A DNA stretch of 55,637 nucleotides. Source: Planctomycetota bacterium (GTDB lineage Bacteria; Planctomycetota; JAJSAM01; JAJVHW01). The stretch's first letter is position 1. Each line of letters starts with the position of its first letter. The stretch is taken from the NCBI GenBank assembly GCA_021414065.1, contig JAIOPE010000024.1, positions 1 through 55,637 on the forward strand. The letters run 5' to 3'. The position numbers were made by a program, and so were the translations under genes. The notes under the pieces were generated by a model. That model did not search any database, was not told the origin of the DNA, and saw only the letters and a list, made by a program, of their open reading frames with translations. Below are positions 1 through 8,869 of the stretch, in pieces.

Positions 1-1
1 G

Positions 2-1396
2 ACGCGCGACTTCCACGATCCGGCGACCGATGCCGTGGTCCGCGGGCAGTTCCTCTCGTACCTCACCTGCCGCGAGCGGCTGCTCCGGCTGGTCTGGTAC
101 TACCGCGACTCGCAGACATCGTCGCCGGGGCCGCAGTCGGACCGCGCATTCGTGGTGAGCTACGCGGCGTCCATCGAGTTGTTCGCGCGCGGAATGCAGC
201 TCGTGGAAGCGTTCGACGGCCATCGGCTCGCCGTGGCCAAGCTCAACGAGGGCGACCCGTCCTGGGGCATTCCGCCTGGCGTCTACGATCGCATCCGACG
301 GAACCTCGCAGACGCCCGCGCGCTCAACGCGATGACGACCGCGACCTCGCGGTTCGTCTCCCTTCGCGACGCGGGCAGCCTGCCGACGGGCGGCGCGTGG
401 CCCCGGATCGTCGAGCGTGCCGCCGCCGGTGCCGACGTTGCGTCGGTCCTCGCTGCGAAGCACTGGCACTACGCGTGGGACGCGGCCGTCGCCCGTGCCG
501 TCGGCCACGCCAACGAGGGGTACTACGCAGCGTCCACCGAGATCTCGACGTGGATCGGCGACACCCGCATCCGTGCCCGTCCGGACAACCGGGGCCTCGT
601 CACGCCGGAGCAACTCGAGAGCGTCCGCGCGCGACTCCTCCCCGGGGACATCATCCTCGAGCGCCGGAACTGGTACCTCTCGAACGCGTTCCTGCCTGGG
701 TATTGGCCGCACGCGACGCTCTACGTCGGCGGCGAGGAGGGGATCGCGCAACTTGGAATCGCGGCGGACCCGCGCGTCGCGCCGCACCTCGCCGCGATCC
801 GGGCGCCGGACCAAGAGGGCCGGAGACGGGTGATCCTCGAGGCGATCTCCGAGGGCGTCGTGTTCACCTCGCTCGAAGAGTCGATCGGAGGCGCCGACGC
901 GATCTGCGTTCTCCGCCCGCGTCTGCCACGGGCGCGCTGCGCGGAAGCCGTGGCGAAGGGCATTCGTCACGCGGGAAAACCGTACGACTTCGAATTCGAC
1001 TTCTTCTCCACGGACCGACTCGTCTGCAGCGAGGTCGTGTACCAGGCCTACACAGAGGATCTGCACTTCCCGCTCGTCGAGATCGTGGGGCGGAAGACCC
1101 TCCCGCCGATCGAGTTCGTGCGGATGTGGACCACCGAGCGCAGTCGCCCCGACGCGCGGTTCGACGTGATCGCGTTCCTCGACGCGGACGAGGAGGCCGG
1201 CGTCGCGGTCGAGCGCGCCGCAGACGACCTGCCGGCCACGCTCGACCGCCCCGGGATGACGCTCCTTCAGCAGCGCCCCGACCGGACCCCGCTCTTTCTC
1301 ACTGCACCCGTCGCTGCGCTCGTGGCGCTTCTGTCGGCTGCGCTCACGATCCGCGTCTGGCGCCGGACCGCGCTGCGTCGTGCGTCCCGCGCGTAG
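2..1396 (+). CDS. YiiX-like permuted papain-type hydrolase with C-terminal membrane anchor (5' partial)
   Basis: The frame is open from base 2 with no stop, so the gene probably begins before the window; the first internal start is a GTG at 35. The middle of the protein carries the layout of permuted NlpC/P60 (YaeF/YiiX-type) cysteine hydrolases. There is a PGDIIL strand near base 645, then WPHATLYVG with the candidate histidine, and late in the fold VCSEVVYQAY with the candidate nucleophile cysteine, so the Cys comes after the His. Family members cleave amide bonds in peptides or lipids; the substrate here is unknown. A hydrophobic segment followed by Arg residues (bases 1300-1360) should anchor the C terminus in the membrane. 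It converges on the Bat operon with a 9-base gap. Confidence 0.72.
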   Translation, partial: TRDFHDPATDAVVRGQFLSYLTCRERLLRLVWYYRDSQTSSPGPQSDRAFVVSYAASIELFARGMQLVEAFDGHRLAVAKLNEGDPSWGIPPGVYDRIRRNLADARALNAMTTATSRFVSLRDAGSLPTGGAWPRIVERAAAGADVASVLAAKHWHYAWDAAVARAVGHANEGYYAASTEISTWIGDTRIRARPDNRGLVTPEQLESVRARLLPGDIILERRNWYLSNAFLPGYWPHATLYVGGEEGIAQLGIAADPRVAPHLAAIRAPDQEGRRRVILEAISEGVVFTSLEESIGGADAICVLRPRLPRARCAEAVAKGIRHAGKPYDFEFDFFSTDRLVCSEVVYQAYTEDLHFPLVEIVGRKTLPPIEFVRMWTTERSRPDARFDVIAFLDADEEAGVAVERAADDLPATLDRPGMTLLQQRPDRTPLFLTAPVAALVALLSAALTIRVWRRTALRRASRA

Positions 1397-1405
1397 CCCC
1401 AGCCG

Positions 1406-2845
1406 TCAGCCTGGCGGGCCAAGCGCTGTCTGGATCTCATTCGCGACGCACAGCGCCTCGTCGGCCGCGGCGGGATCGGGGGCGGCGCCGCTGTATCGCG
1501 CGCCGATCAGTGCGTCGAGTCGGCGCGCCGCGCGGGCGGCGAGTTCGGCACTCGCTCCGGCCGCGACGAGTCGCGCGGCGAGGTCCGTCGAGACGACCGC
1601 GGCGGGGGCGCATCGCAGATGGGCGGCGAGGAACTCCGCGAAGAGGGCCGACGGTTCGCCGCCGGAGGCGAGAGCGGCGCGAAAGGCCGCGGCGGCGTCG
1701 CGCGCACGGAGGTCGTCGGTGGTCGGGGCCACGCGGCGTGCGCGGCGGCGGACGAGGATCGTGACGGCCGCGGCGAGCACTGCGGCTGCGGCCACGGCGG
1801 GGCCGACGATCCACGGGAGCGTCGCGTCGTCCTTCGCCGGCGGCCTCGCCGCGCCGACCCGCGACGGGCGGGCGCCGGGGCGAACGGCGATCTGGATCGC
1901 GTCCGTCGTGAGGGTGCGGTAGGACGCAGGCGGCGTGGTGTCGAAGTACGCGAACGCAATCGGCGGGATCGAGGTGACGTCGTCTCTGAACGGTGCGAGT
2001 TCGTACGCGATCGTGCGGTGCGGGTCGCCCCGGTCGTCCATCGTGCCGACGACGTGGAAGTCATCGAGTTGGCCGAGCGACGGCGGGTCGAACGCCGTGA
2101 GGTTGCCCTCGCCTTCGACGTGAAGCGTGAGGCGGACCGTGGCGCCTGCGTCCACCGTGAGCGGTGTCGCCTCGGCGCGAACGGCGAAGCGTCCGATCGC
2201 GCCGGTGAAGCCCGCCGGGCGACCGGCATCCGGCACGGCATGCACCACGACGCGCGTCGCCTCACCGAACACCGTCGCGTCACGCGGATCGACCGCGACG
2301 CGACTGTCGAAGAGGTCCTCGGTGAACCGCGCAGCCCAGGTGAAGCGGGCGGTCGGCGCGCCGAGCGTCAACGCGCCCGGGGCCTCCGCCACGAAACGGC
2401 GCTCGATCTCGACGACGCTCCAGCGGCGTCCGTCGCGCTCGATCTCGGCCACGCGGTGCGCCGTGCCGGTGTCGCCGTTGACGACCACGGTCGCGGCCGC
2501 GGCGGCGGAGGCAGGTGCGGGGCAATCAGTCGTCCCCGGCACGTCGCGCAGCCACGCGGCGTCCAATCGCACCGGAACGTCGAACGGACGCTGGAACACA
2601 TGCACCGCGTGGGCTTCGAACCACGCGGCGTCGTAGAGGACGCGTAGTCGCGCGCGGACCGGCTCGCCTACGAACGCGACCGCCGGCGCCACTCCGACCT
2701 CGATGCGGGCGCGGTCCTCGGCTGCGAACGACGGATCGTCGTCGGCCCACGCGGCGCGTGCCGAGGCGCGCGCCGTGACGGCCGCCAGCGCAGCGCAGAG
2801 CGCGCACAGACCGAGGCGCCGTCCGAGCGTCGCGCTGCGCGTCAC
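1406..2845 (-). CDS. batD: BatD-like membrane protein
   Basis: Last gene of the Bat (aerotolerance-type) operon, about 479 residues. A GTG start at 2845 overlaps the stop of the TPR gene (GTGA); the frame is open further upstream, but that part is antisense-like Arg-rich sequence, so the coupled start is preferred. The order is an N-terminal signal sequence, beta-rich extracytoplasmic segments with phrases such as VRLTLHVEGEGNLTAFDPP typical of BatD, one membrane helix (PWIVGPAVAAAAVLAAAV) followed by Arg residues, and a helical cytoplasmic tail. BatD proteins are thought to work with the VWA proteins BatA and BatB in the envelope; the molecular role is unsettled. Confidence 0.78.
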   Translation of the reverse strand: MTRSATLGRRLGLCALCAALAAVTARASARAAWADDDPSFAAEDRARIEVGVAPAVAFVGEPVRARLRVLYDAAWFEAHAVHVFQRPFDVPVRLDAAWLRDVPGTTDCPAPASAAAAATVVVNGDTGTAHRVAEIERDGRRWSVVEIERRFVAEAPGALTLGAPTARFTWAARFTEDLFDSRVAVDPRDATVFGEATRVVVHAVPDAGRPAGFTGAIGRFAVRAEATPLTVDAGATVRLTLHVEGEGNLTAFDPPSLGQLDDFHVVGTMDDRGDPHRTIAYELAPFRDDVTSIPPIAFAYFDTTPPASYRTLTTDAIQIAVRPGARPSRVGAARPPAKDDATLPWIVGPAVAAAAVLAAAVTILVRRRARRVAPTTDDLRARDAAAAFRAALASGGEPSALFAEFLAAHLRCAPAAVVSTDLAARLVAAGASAELAARAARRLDALIGARYSGAAPDPAAADEALCVANEIQTALGPPG

Positions 2846-3663
2846 CAGTCCTTCTCCACGCCGGGCTGCGGCACGGCGCGTTGCGCGCGTCGGACCTGTG
2901 CCTTCTCGCGCTCCTTCGCGGCGAGTGTGTCGAGGACGCGGAGGACCTGGTCCTGCGGCAGTTCGTCGGTCCGGGCGACGTAGCGCGGATCGTTCGTCGC
3001 GTCGTCGCTCTGTCCTGTAGGACGTGGCGGAGGCGGCGGAGCGTCGGCGGGCGGCTTCGGGCGGGCCGACGGGTCCTTCTCCTGGGGTGTCGGCACCGGC
3101 GGCGGAGGAGGCGCGCCCGGGTCCTTGCGGTTCGGGTCGTCGGGCGTGCGCCGCCGCAGCGAGGCGAGACGCAGGACGGCGCGCTCGGCGTTGCGCCGCG
3201 CCTCCGGAGCGTCGCTGCCTGCGACGATCGCGTCGCGCCAGGCGCCCAGCGCGGTCTCGGCGTGGGCGATCGCGCGGTCGAGCGCCGTGGGGTCGGCGTC
3301 GCGCTGCAATGACTCGGCGTCTGCGGCGTCGCAACGCATCCAGGCTGCATTCCCGCGCACGAACGAAGCGAGCGCCGCGACGTCCGGGCGCCCGCGCGCG
3401 GTCGCGACGTCGATCGCACGAACCGCCGCGTCGCTCGCGCCGACGGCGTCGCCGGCCCGAAGCGCGGCGAGGGCACGGTCGTAGAGCAGTTCCGGCGACG
3501 AGCCCTCGCCTTCGGACGCAATCGACTCCGTGAACGCGGCGAACGCGTCGAGGAAGCGTCCGCCGTCGAACGCGGCTCGGCCGCGTGCGGTGGCGTCGCA
3601 CGCGACAGTCGCGTAGCACGCCGCGAGCAGCGCCGCCCAACGCAGGGCCCGCCTCGTACTCAC
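2842..3663 (-). CDS. batC: BatC-like TPR lipoprotein
   Basis: 273 residues. The ATG at 3663 overlaps the BatB stop (ATGA). The N terminus is a short Arg-containing stretch, a hydrophobic core and a lipobox-like TVAC, so it is probably a lipoprotein. Residues of about 25-170 are helical with TPR-like spacing (GRAAFDGGRFLDAFAAF, LLYDRALAALRAGDAVGA). A long Pro/Lys/Asp-rich linker follows, then a short charged C-terminal helix (LRVLDTLAAKEREKAQ). BatC proteins of other bacteria are TPR proteins in the same operon position, so the assignment rests on position plus architecture and not on strong motifs. Confidence 0.68.
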   Translation of the reverse strand: MSTRRALRWAALLAACYATVACDATARGRAAFDGGRFLDAFAAFTESIASEGEGSSPELLYDRALAALRAGDAVGASDAAVRAIDVATARGRPDVAALASFVRGNAAWMRCDAADAESLQRDADPTALDRAIAHAETALGAWRDAIVAGSDAPEARRNAERAVLRLASLRRRTPDDPNRKDPGAPPPPPVPTPQEKDPSARPKPPADAPPPPPRPTGQSDDATNDPRYVARTDELPQDQVLRVLDTLAAKEREKAQVRRAQRAVPQPGVEKDW

Positions 3664-4724
3664 GCGCGACTCCGATCGGTGAGACAGAGGTCGAGGATGA
3701 ACAGCAGAAACGCGCCGAGGAGCGGCACCTGGTAGCGATTGACGCCGCGCTCGTCGCCGTGTTCGCGCTCGGCAGACGCGAACGCCTGGCGCGCCATGGG
3801 GAGCACGCGATCGTCGTAGAGTGTCGTCAGCACGTCGTCGCCAGCGGTTGCGCCGGCGGTTGCGTCGGTGCCGGCGTTGGTGAACGAGCCGCCGGTCGCA
3901 TATGCGATGCGGCGCAAGCTCTCTGCGTCCATCGCGGAGACGACGTCGGCGCCGGACGCATCACGAAGGAACGTCTCGCCGGGCCGGACGGATCCGTCGC
4001 CGGGGCCGTCGGCGACAGCGATCTTGCTGCCGAGCGGGGAGCCGAGCCCGACGCAGTGCACGGCGACGCCGTGGTCGCGGCAGTCGGCGGCGGCTGCGAG
4101 CCCGCGACCTCCGAGGTCTTCACCGTCGGTGAGCAGGATGACGGCCGCGTGCTCGCTGCCCGCCTGGGAAATCGCGCGCAGCGCGGCTCCGAGCGCACCG
4201 CCGAGGTCGGTGCCGCCGCGGCGAACGCTGAGCGTGTCGGCCCGCTCCGCCATCTCGGCGAACGACGCGCGGTCGAGCGTGAGCGGCACAGCGATGCGGG
4301 CCTCGCCGGCGAAGACGACGAGCGCGAGGCGGTCGCCGCGGGCTCGCTCGGCCAGGGCGCGGATCTCGCGTCGTGCGCGCTCCAGCCGGTTCGGCGCGAC
4401 GTCGCGGGCGAGCATCGACCGGGAGACGTCGAGGCAAACGACGACGTCCGCGCTGCGGCGCTCGACGCCCTCGTACGCGCCGCCCCAGACCGGGTGCATC
4501 GCGGCGATCGCGGCGAGGATCATCCCTTCGGCGAAGAGGGCCTGACGCACACGGCGCAGAGTGTCGCTCCGTCCCGGCGCCACGGCGTCCCCGCGCGGCC
4601 CCGCGACGCGTGCCAGGGTGCGGGCTCTCGCTGCGTCGCGAGCGCGCAGCACGAACCACACGGCCGGTCCCGCGAGGAGGGCCGGCCACCACTCCGGGCG
4701 GGCGAGGAATGCCGTCGCGCTCAC
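3660..4724 (-). CDS. batB: BatB, VWA-domain membrane protein
   Basis: 354 residues from a GTG at 4724, which overlaps the BatA stop (GTGA). The longer reading upstream to 4784 is Arg/His/Pro-rich antisense to BatA and was not used. Membrane segments lie at both ends (WWPALLAGPAVWFVL and a C-terminal LLGAFLLFILDLCL). Between them is a von Willebrand A domain with an intact MIDAS: DVSRSM, the GGTDLGGAL threonine loop and LLTDGED. VWA domains bind Mg2+ and a protein partner. It partners BatA in the same coupled operon and is expected to act at the cytoplasmic membrane. Confidence 0.85.
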   Translation of the reverse strand: MSATAFLARPEWWPALLAGPAVWFVLRARDAARARTLARVAGPRGDAVAPGRSDTLRRVRQALFAEGMILAAIAAMHPVWGGAYEGVERRSADVVVCLDVSRSMLARDVAPNRLERARREIRALAERARGDRLALVVFAGEARIAVPLTLDRASFAEMAERADTLSVRRGGTDLGGALGAALRAISQAGSEHAAVILLTDGEDLGGRGLAAAADCRDHGVAVHCVGLGSPLGSKIAVADGPGDGSVRPGETFLRDASGADVVSAMDAESLRRIAYATGGSFTNAGTDATAGATAGDDVLTTLYDDRVLPMARQAFASAEREHGDERGVNRYQVPLLGAFLLFILDLCLTDRSRA

Positions 4725-5755
4725 GGCAGCACGTCCAGGAGGGTGGCGCCGAGGATGCGCGCGAGGAGGAGCAGCGTCACGCATGCGCCGAGGAACGGAA
4801 GGAACCGGTCTTCGAGGACGAACCGCGGCTCGTCGAGCGGCGCCTTCTCGAGCGCGTCGATCGTTGCGTACACCCGGTCCATCGCGTCGGCGTCGCGGGC
4901 CTCGAAGAAGGCGCCGCGGGTGCGCTCAGCGAGGCGCCTCGCCTGCGTCGTGTCGAGCGCAGTCGATGTCCCGTCGGCCGCGCGGCGTCCGGAACCCGCC
5001 GCGACGGCGTAGACGCGCACGCCGAGCGCCGCGCACAACTGGGCCGCGTGCGACGGTGCGATCTCGCCGAGCGCGGAGTTCGTGGCGGTCGCGCCGACGA
5101 GTGCGACGTTCTCCTCGCCGTCGGTCAGGAGCACGACCACCTTCGACGGCGCCGCGCTCGCACGCAGCACCTGAGCCGCGCGCGCGACGGCCGTACCGAT
5201 CCCCGTGGCGTCCTCGGTCCCGTCGGGGACGACCGTCGCCACCTCGGACAGGACCTGTCCGAGTGCCTCGTGATCGAGCGTCAGGGGGCACCGCAGGTCG
5301 GGGTACCGGGCGAAGGTGACGAGCGCGATGCGGTCGTGCGGTCGCCCTGCGATGAAGCGGGCGGCGGCGTCGCGGAGCACGTCGAGCCGCGTGCGACTGC
5401 GGTCCATGTCGTTCGCCGTCATCGACGACGACGTGTCGAGGCAGAGGACGACGTCGATCCCGTCGGTCCGGAGCGGGAGCGGTGTGCGCTCGACGGGGCG
5501 AGCGAGCGCGACGACGGCTGCGAGGAGCGCGATCACCTGGAGCGTCGGAGGAACCGGGAGCAGGGCCACGCGCCAGGAGATCGGCAGCGGCGTCGCACGC
5601 ATCGACGCGTCGGGAAGGCTCGCGCCCGGGAAGACGACCGACGTCTCGCCGCGACGCGCACGAAGGAAGAGCGCCACGGGGACGAGCAGTGCGAGCAGCA
5701 GCATCCACGGGTGCCGCAGCGAGAGGCCGGTCATCGACTCCAGCAGGCCGTTCAT
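4721..5755 (-). CDS. batA: BatA, VWA-domain membrane protein
   Basis: 344 residues from the ATG at 5755, which overlaps the stop of the preceding lipoprotein gene (ATGA). The order is an N-terminal membrane helix (PWMLLLALLVPVALFLRAR), a second hydrophobic stretch, a VWA domain with MIDAS DTSSSM, a TEDATGIGTAV loop and LLTDGEENVALV, then a C-terminal helix pair (FLGACVTLLLLARIL). The length and two-end anchoring fit BatA. The open frame extends upstream to 6631, but that part lies antisense-like over the lipoprotein gene and is Arg-rich. Confidence 0.87.
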   Translation of the reverse strand: MNGLLESMTGLSLRHPWMLLLALLVPVALFLRARRGETSVVFPGASLPDASMRATPLPISWRVALLPVPPTLQVIALLAAVVALARPVERTPLPLRTDGIDVVLCLDTSSSMTANDMDRSRTRLDVLRDAAARFIAGRPHDRIALVTFARYPDLRCPLTLDHEALGQVLSEVATVVPDGTEDATGIGTAVARAAQVLRASAAPSKVVVLLTDGEENVALVGATATNSALGEIAPSHAAQLCAALGVRVYAVAAGSGRRAADGTSTALDTTQARRLAERTRGAFFEARDADAMDRVYATIDALEKAPLDEPRFVLEDRFLPFLGACVTLLLLARILGATLLDVLP

Positions 5756-6684
5756 TCGCGCGCCGCCGTTTCGACGACGAACCGCTCGGCGGCGTCGAGG
5801 AGGCACGCGCGATCCGCGGCCGTGGGCGGCGCCGCGGCGAACTTCACGAGGTCGCAGCGAGCGCCGACGTCGTGCAGCAACGCGCGTGGCGACGCTTCGA
5901 GCCGGGCGAGTGCGACGGCGATTTCCTCCGACGTCATCTCGGGCGCGTGGACGTCGAACCGCGCGGCGAGGTACTCGCGGACGATCGCAGACGTCTCGAC
6001 GAAGTCGGCCGGAAGGTCGGAGGCCGCGCGGTCGCGCACGGCGCGCAGACGCGCAAGCGCCTCGACGTCCGGACCGGGCGGCGGCGTGGGCGCCGACTCT
6101 GCGTTCGTCTCGTGCGGCCGCGCGCGCCGTGCACGACGGACCAGGATCGCCGTGGCCGCCAGTGCCGCAACCGCGACGATCGCCGCCGTGCGCCAAGGGA
6201 ACGGCTCGCGCAGCGGCCCGCCGGGGAGTTCCGGTTCGCCCGGCGCACTCGGATCGAGCGTCGGCCCGACGCGCAGGTGCAGCGGCGCAGAGGCGGCGGT
6301 GCGGATCGTCTCCGCGGCGCCGCTCCGGCGGTCCGGCGCGGGCGTGGCCGAGATGGCCCGCGGAGGCAGCGTGACGTCGCCGAGAGCGAACGCGTAGGCG
6401 GCGTACGTTCGCGTCTCCTCGACGCGGCGGTCGTTCTCGCGGCGGGAGACGTTCAGCAGGCGCACGCTGAGCGGCGCGAGCGCGCGGTCCTCCCAGTCCG
6501 ACGGCGCGAGGTCCCTGCTCCAGACGCGCACCACGGTGAGCGGGAAGCCGCGGCCGAGTTCGACTTCTGTCGCGCCCGCGGTGATGCGCAGGTGCAGGTC
6601 CTCCGCGGCGATCGGGGGGCTTTCGTCGCACGCGGACAACCCGCTTGCGGCGAACAGCGTCGCCGCACAGATGAGGCGTCTCAC
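5752..6684 (-). CDS. Putative lipoprotein with one central membrane helix, Bat-operon member
   Basis: 310 residues, GTG start overlapping the DUF58 stop (GTGA). A signal sequence ends in a lipobox-like LSAC. Residues of about 25-150 look like an extracytoplasmic beta domain (ITAGATEVELGRGFPLTVVRVW). A single helix (TAAIVAVAALAATAILV) and Arg-rich stop-transfer segment come next, followed by a helical cytoplasmic domain of about 120 residues. The layout resembles DUF4381-like or BatD-like accessory proteins found between DUF58 and batA in such operons, but I do not recognise a named family. A lipobox plus a separate membrane helix is slightly odd; the first segment may be an ordinary signal peptide. 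Confidence 0.7.
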   Translation of the reverse strand: MRRLICAATLFAASGLSACDESPPIAAEDLHLRITAGATEVELGRGFPLTVVRVWSRDLAPSDWEDRALAPLSVRLLNVSRRENDRRVEETRTYAAYAFALGDVTLPPRAISATPAPDRRSGAAETIRTAASAPLHLRVGPTLDPSAPGEPELPGGPLREPFPWRTAAIVAVAALAATAILVRRARRARPHETNAESAPTPPPGPDVEALARLRAVRDRAASDLPADFVETSAIVREYLAARFDVHAPEMTSEEIAVALARLEASPRALLHDVGARCDLVKFAAAPPTAADRACLLDAAERFVVETAARE

Positions 6685-7607
6685 CGCTTCGCTCCGCGCA
6701 TCTCGCGCATGCGGAAGAACCGGAGGATCGGCGCGGCGAGCAGGTCCTTCCCCGCGCGGCGGGGGACCGGCACGTCCATCAGGTCCACCTTTGCGCGGCG
6801 GAACGACTGCTCGGTGCGCGCGCGCCAGGCGGCGGCCCGGCGGGCGTGTTCCTCACGCACGCTGCGGCTCCCCCAGTCCACGACCTGCACCCGGCCGGTC
6901 TCCGGGTCGCGGACGCGCATCAGCCCCTCGCCGGAGAAGCCCGCGGCGAGTTCCGGCAGCAGGAGTCGCACGGCCACGACGTCGTGGCGGCGCGCGCAGA
7001 GCGAAAGCGCGTCGTCGAAGCCCTCGGTGAGGAAGTCCGACATCAGGAACACGACGGCCCGCCGGCGCACCGCACGCGTCGCGAACTCCAGCGCCGCAGC
7101 GGGCCCCGGCCCGTCGCTCCGCCCGCGCAGCGCGAGACAGTCGCGGACGATTCGGAGGCCGTGCGCGAAGCCCTTCTTCGGCGGCGCGTAGGCGTCCACA
7201 CCGCCGCTGAACGCGACGAGGCCCGTCCTGTCGCCGTTGCGCACCGCGGAGAGCGCGAGACACGCGCAGACGCGAGCAGCCGTCTGCCGGGCCGACCAGA
7301 CGCCGAGCGCGCCGTCCATCGACGGCGAGAGGTCTGCGAGGAACACCACGGTCATCTCGCGCTCGTCGGTGTACTTCTTCACGAACGGGCGACCCATGCG
7401 CGCCGTGACGTTCCAGTCCACCGACCGCGGGTCGTCGCCTTCCTCGTACTCGCGGACTTCGTCGAACTCGATGCCCGAGCCCCGGAACACCGACGTGTAG
7501 CCGCCCGCCATCACGCCGGTGACGAGCCGCTTGCTCTGCACGTCGATGCGGCGCACCTCGGCGAGGAGCGCGGCGAGCTCGCCCTCGTCCGTGCCGGGTG
7601 CGGCCAC
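6681..7607 (-). CDS. DUF58 domain protein (MoxR-associated)
   Basis: 308 residues from the GTG at 7607. DUF58 hallmarks are clear: GSGIEFDEVREYEEGDDPR, then DWNVTARMGRPFVKKY, then a VWA-like FLADLSPSM. No membrane helices are seen. DUF58 proteins are nearly always encoded beside MoxR ATPases and feed into the Bat VWA proteins. The start lies directly against the end of a 235-bp inverted-repeat element, and no Shine-Dalgarno sequence precedes it. An in-frame ATG inside the element (7664) would add 19 residues. See the mobile-element entry for why the GTG looks ancestral. Confidence 0.85.
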   Translation of the reverse strand: MAAPGTDEGELAALLAEVRRIDVQSKRLVTGVMAGGYTSVFRGSGIEFDEVREYEEGDDPRSVDWNVTARMGRPFVKKYTDEREMTVVFLADLSPSMDGALGVWSARQTAARVCACLALSAVRNGDRTGLVAFSGGVDAYAPPKKGFAHGLRIVRDCLALRGRSDGPGPAAALEFATRAVRRRAVVFLMSDFLTEGFDDALSLCARRHDVVAVRLLLPELAAGFSGEGLMRVRDPETGRVQVVDWGSRSVREEHARRAAAWRARTEQSFRRAKVDLMDVPVPRRAGKDLLAAPILRFFRMREMRGAKR

Positions 7608-7609
7608 TA

Positions 7610-7844
7610 GCCCGGACCATTCGTGAACGCGCGCGGTGCATCGGCTGGCCCCGTTGCGGCGCATGGCGTGAGCGCCGGCGCGCGGCCCGCCCGCGCGACG
7701 ACACGGGTCCGGCCGACCAGGAGGCCCGAGGGCAAGGCGGAGGCGAGCCCATCAGCTCCACGGAGCGAGCTATGGGCTCGACTCCAACGCAGCACTCGGG
7801 TCTCCTGGGCGGATCGGACGCGGGCGTTCATGAATGGTCCGGGC
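7610..7844. mobile_element. 235-bp inverted-repeat element (MITE-like, TA target)
   Basis: The ends 7610-7635 and 7819-7844 are inverted repeats matching at 24 of 26 positions; the outer end begins GCCCGGACCATTC. Both ends abut a TA (7608-7609 and 7845-7846), as after insertion by an IS630/Tc1-mariner-type transposase. No transposase is encoded. Removing the element and one TA joins the genes as CCGTAGTGGCC (minus strand), giving the moxR stop TAG overlapping the DUF58 start GTG. The element begins with G, so its insertion recreated the TAG stop and left the GTG intact. The family assignment is inference from the ends only. Confidence 0.62.
7744..7780. repeat. Hairpin inside the MITE-like element
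   Basis: CGAGCCCAT (7744-7752) pairs exactly with ATGGGCTCG (7772-7780). Inside it AGCTC (7754-7758) pairs with GAGCT (7767-7771), with one bulged base. A transcript of the operon would fold here between moxR and the DUF58 gene. Confidence 0.6.
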
Positions 7845-8869
7845 TACGGAACTCGCACGGTGTCGAAGACCTTGCGGATGACGTGCTCCGACGTGAGTCC
7901 TTCCGCCTCGGCTTCGTAGGTCGTGATCACGCGGTGGCGCAGTACGTCCATGCCGGCCGACTTCACGTCGTGCGGCGTGACGAACCCACGCCCGTCGAGG
8001 AACGCGCGGGCCCGGGCCGCACGGGTCAGGGCGATCGACGCACGCGGAGACGCTCCGTAGAGAATCATCGGCTTCAGCTCGGGGAGCCCGGCCTCTTCGG
8101 GCTGCCGCGTCGCGAAGACGAGATCGACGATGTACCCGAGCACCTTCTCATCGACGTAGACCTGGTCCATCAGAGCCCGCGCGGCGAGCACCTGCGACGG
8201 CTCCGCGACGCGGCGGACGAGGGTCTTCGCCGACGTCGAGGCCATGCGGTCCACGATCCGGCGCTCTTCCTCTCGAGTGGGATAGCCGACGACGACCTTC
8301 AGCAGGAACCGGTCGATCTGCGCCTCGGGCAGGGGATACGTGCCTTCCAGCTCCACGGGGTTCTGCGTCGCGAGGACGAGGAAGGGCGACGGCAGCCGGC
8401 GCGTCTCGCCGGCGAGCGTGACCTGTCGCTCCTGCATCGCCTCGAGCAGCGCGGACTGCACCTTCGCGGGGGCGCGGTTGATCTCGTCGGCGAGAACGAA
8501 GTTGCCGAAGACCGGGCCCTCGCGCACCGACCAAACGCCCGACTTCGGGTCGTAGACCTGCGTGCCGAGCAGGTCCGACGGGAGGAGGTCCGGCGTGAAC
8601 TGGATGCGTCGGAACGTGCCGCCGAGCGCCGTTGCGAGCGACTGGACTGCGAGCGACTTCGCCAGCCCCGGCACGCCTTCGAGCAGCACGTGCCCGTCGG
8701 CGAGAAGGCCGATGAGCATGCCGTCGATCAGGGCTTTCTGGCCCACGATCACCGTCTCGACTTCGCGCGCGACGTCGCGGAGGAAACCGCACTCGCGCTC
8801 GATGCGCGTGGCGAGCGCCTTCACGTCCACGGTCGCAGGCGCAGGGCGCGCCGAGGTGCGATCGCTCAC
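7844..8869 (-). CDS. moxR: MoxR-family AAA+ ATPase
   Basis: 341 residues from a GTG at 8869 that overlaps the stop of the TPR gene upstream (GTGA). Walker A is the MoxR variant EGVPGLAKS. Walker B and its surroundings read VLADEINRAPAKVQSALLEAM, and sensor 1 lies in LATQNPVELEGTYPLPEAQ. The C-terminal lid ends with DVLRHR. MoxR ATPases act as chaperones that remodel or load partner proteins, often VWA proteins, which fits the Bat genes downstream. The stop codon TAG is shared with the end of the inverted-repeat element. Confidence 0.92.
   Translation of the reverse strand: MSDRTSARPAPATVDVKALATRIERECGFLRDVAREVETVIVGQKALIDGMLIGLLADGHVLLEGVPGLAKSLAVQSLATALGGTFRRIQFTPDLLPSDLLGTQVYDPKSGVWSVREGPVFGNFVLADEINRAPAKVQSALLEAMQERQVTLAGETRRLPSPFLVLATQNPVELEGTYPLPEAQIDRFLLKVVVGYPTREEERRIVDRMASTSAKTLVRRVAEPSQVLAARALMDQVYVDEKVLGYIVDLVFATRQPEEAGLPELKPMILYGASPRASIALTRAARARAFLDGRGFVTPHDVKSAGMDVLRHRVITTYEAEAEGLTSEHVIRKVFDTVRVP

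Noticed and set aside
4373..7191. Long overlapping plus-strand frames opposite BatA, BatB and DUF58
   Set aside because: Opposite-strand genes carry MIDAS and DUF58 motifs; these frames are low-complexity shadows.
7619..7831. Short frames on both strands within the inverted-repeat element, each beginning MNAR
   Set aside because: They read the same way from both ends only because the ends are inverted repeats; no transposase or other protein signature is present.
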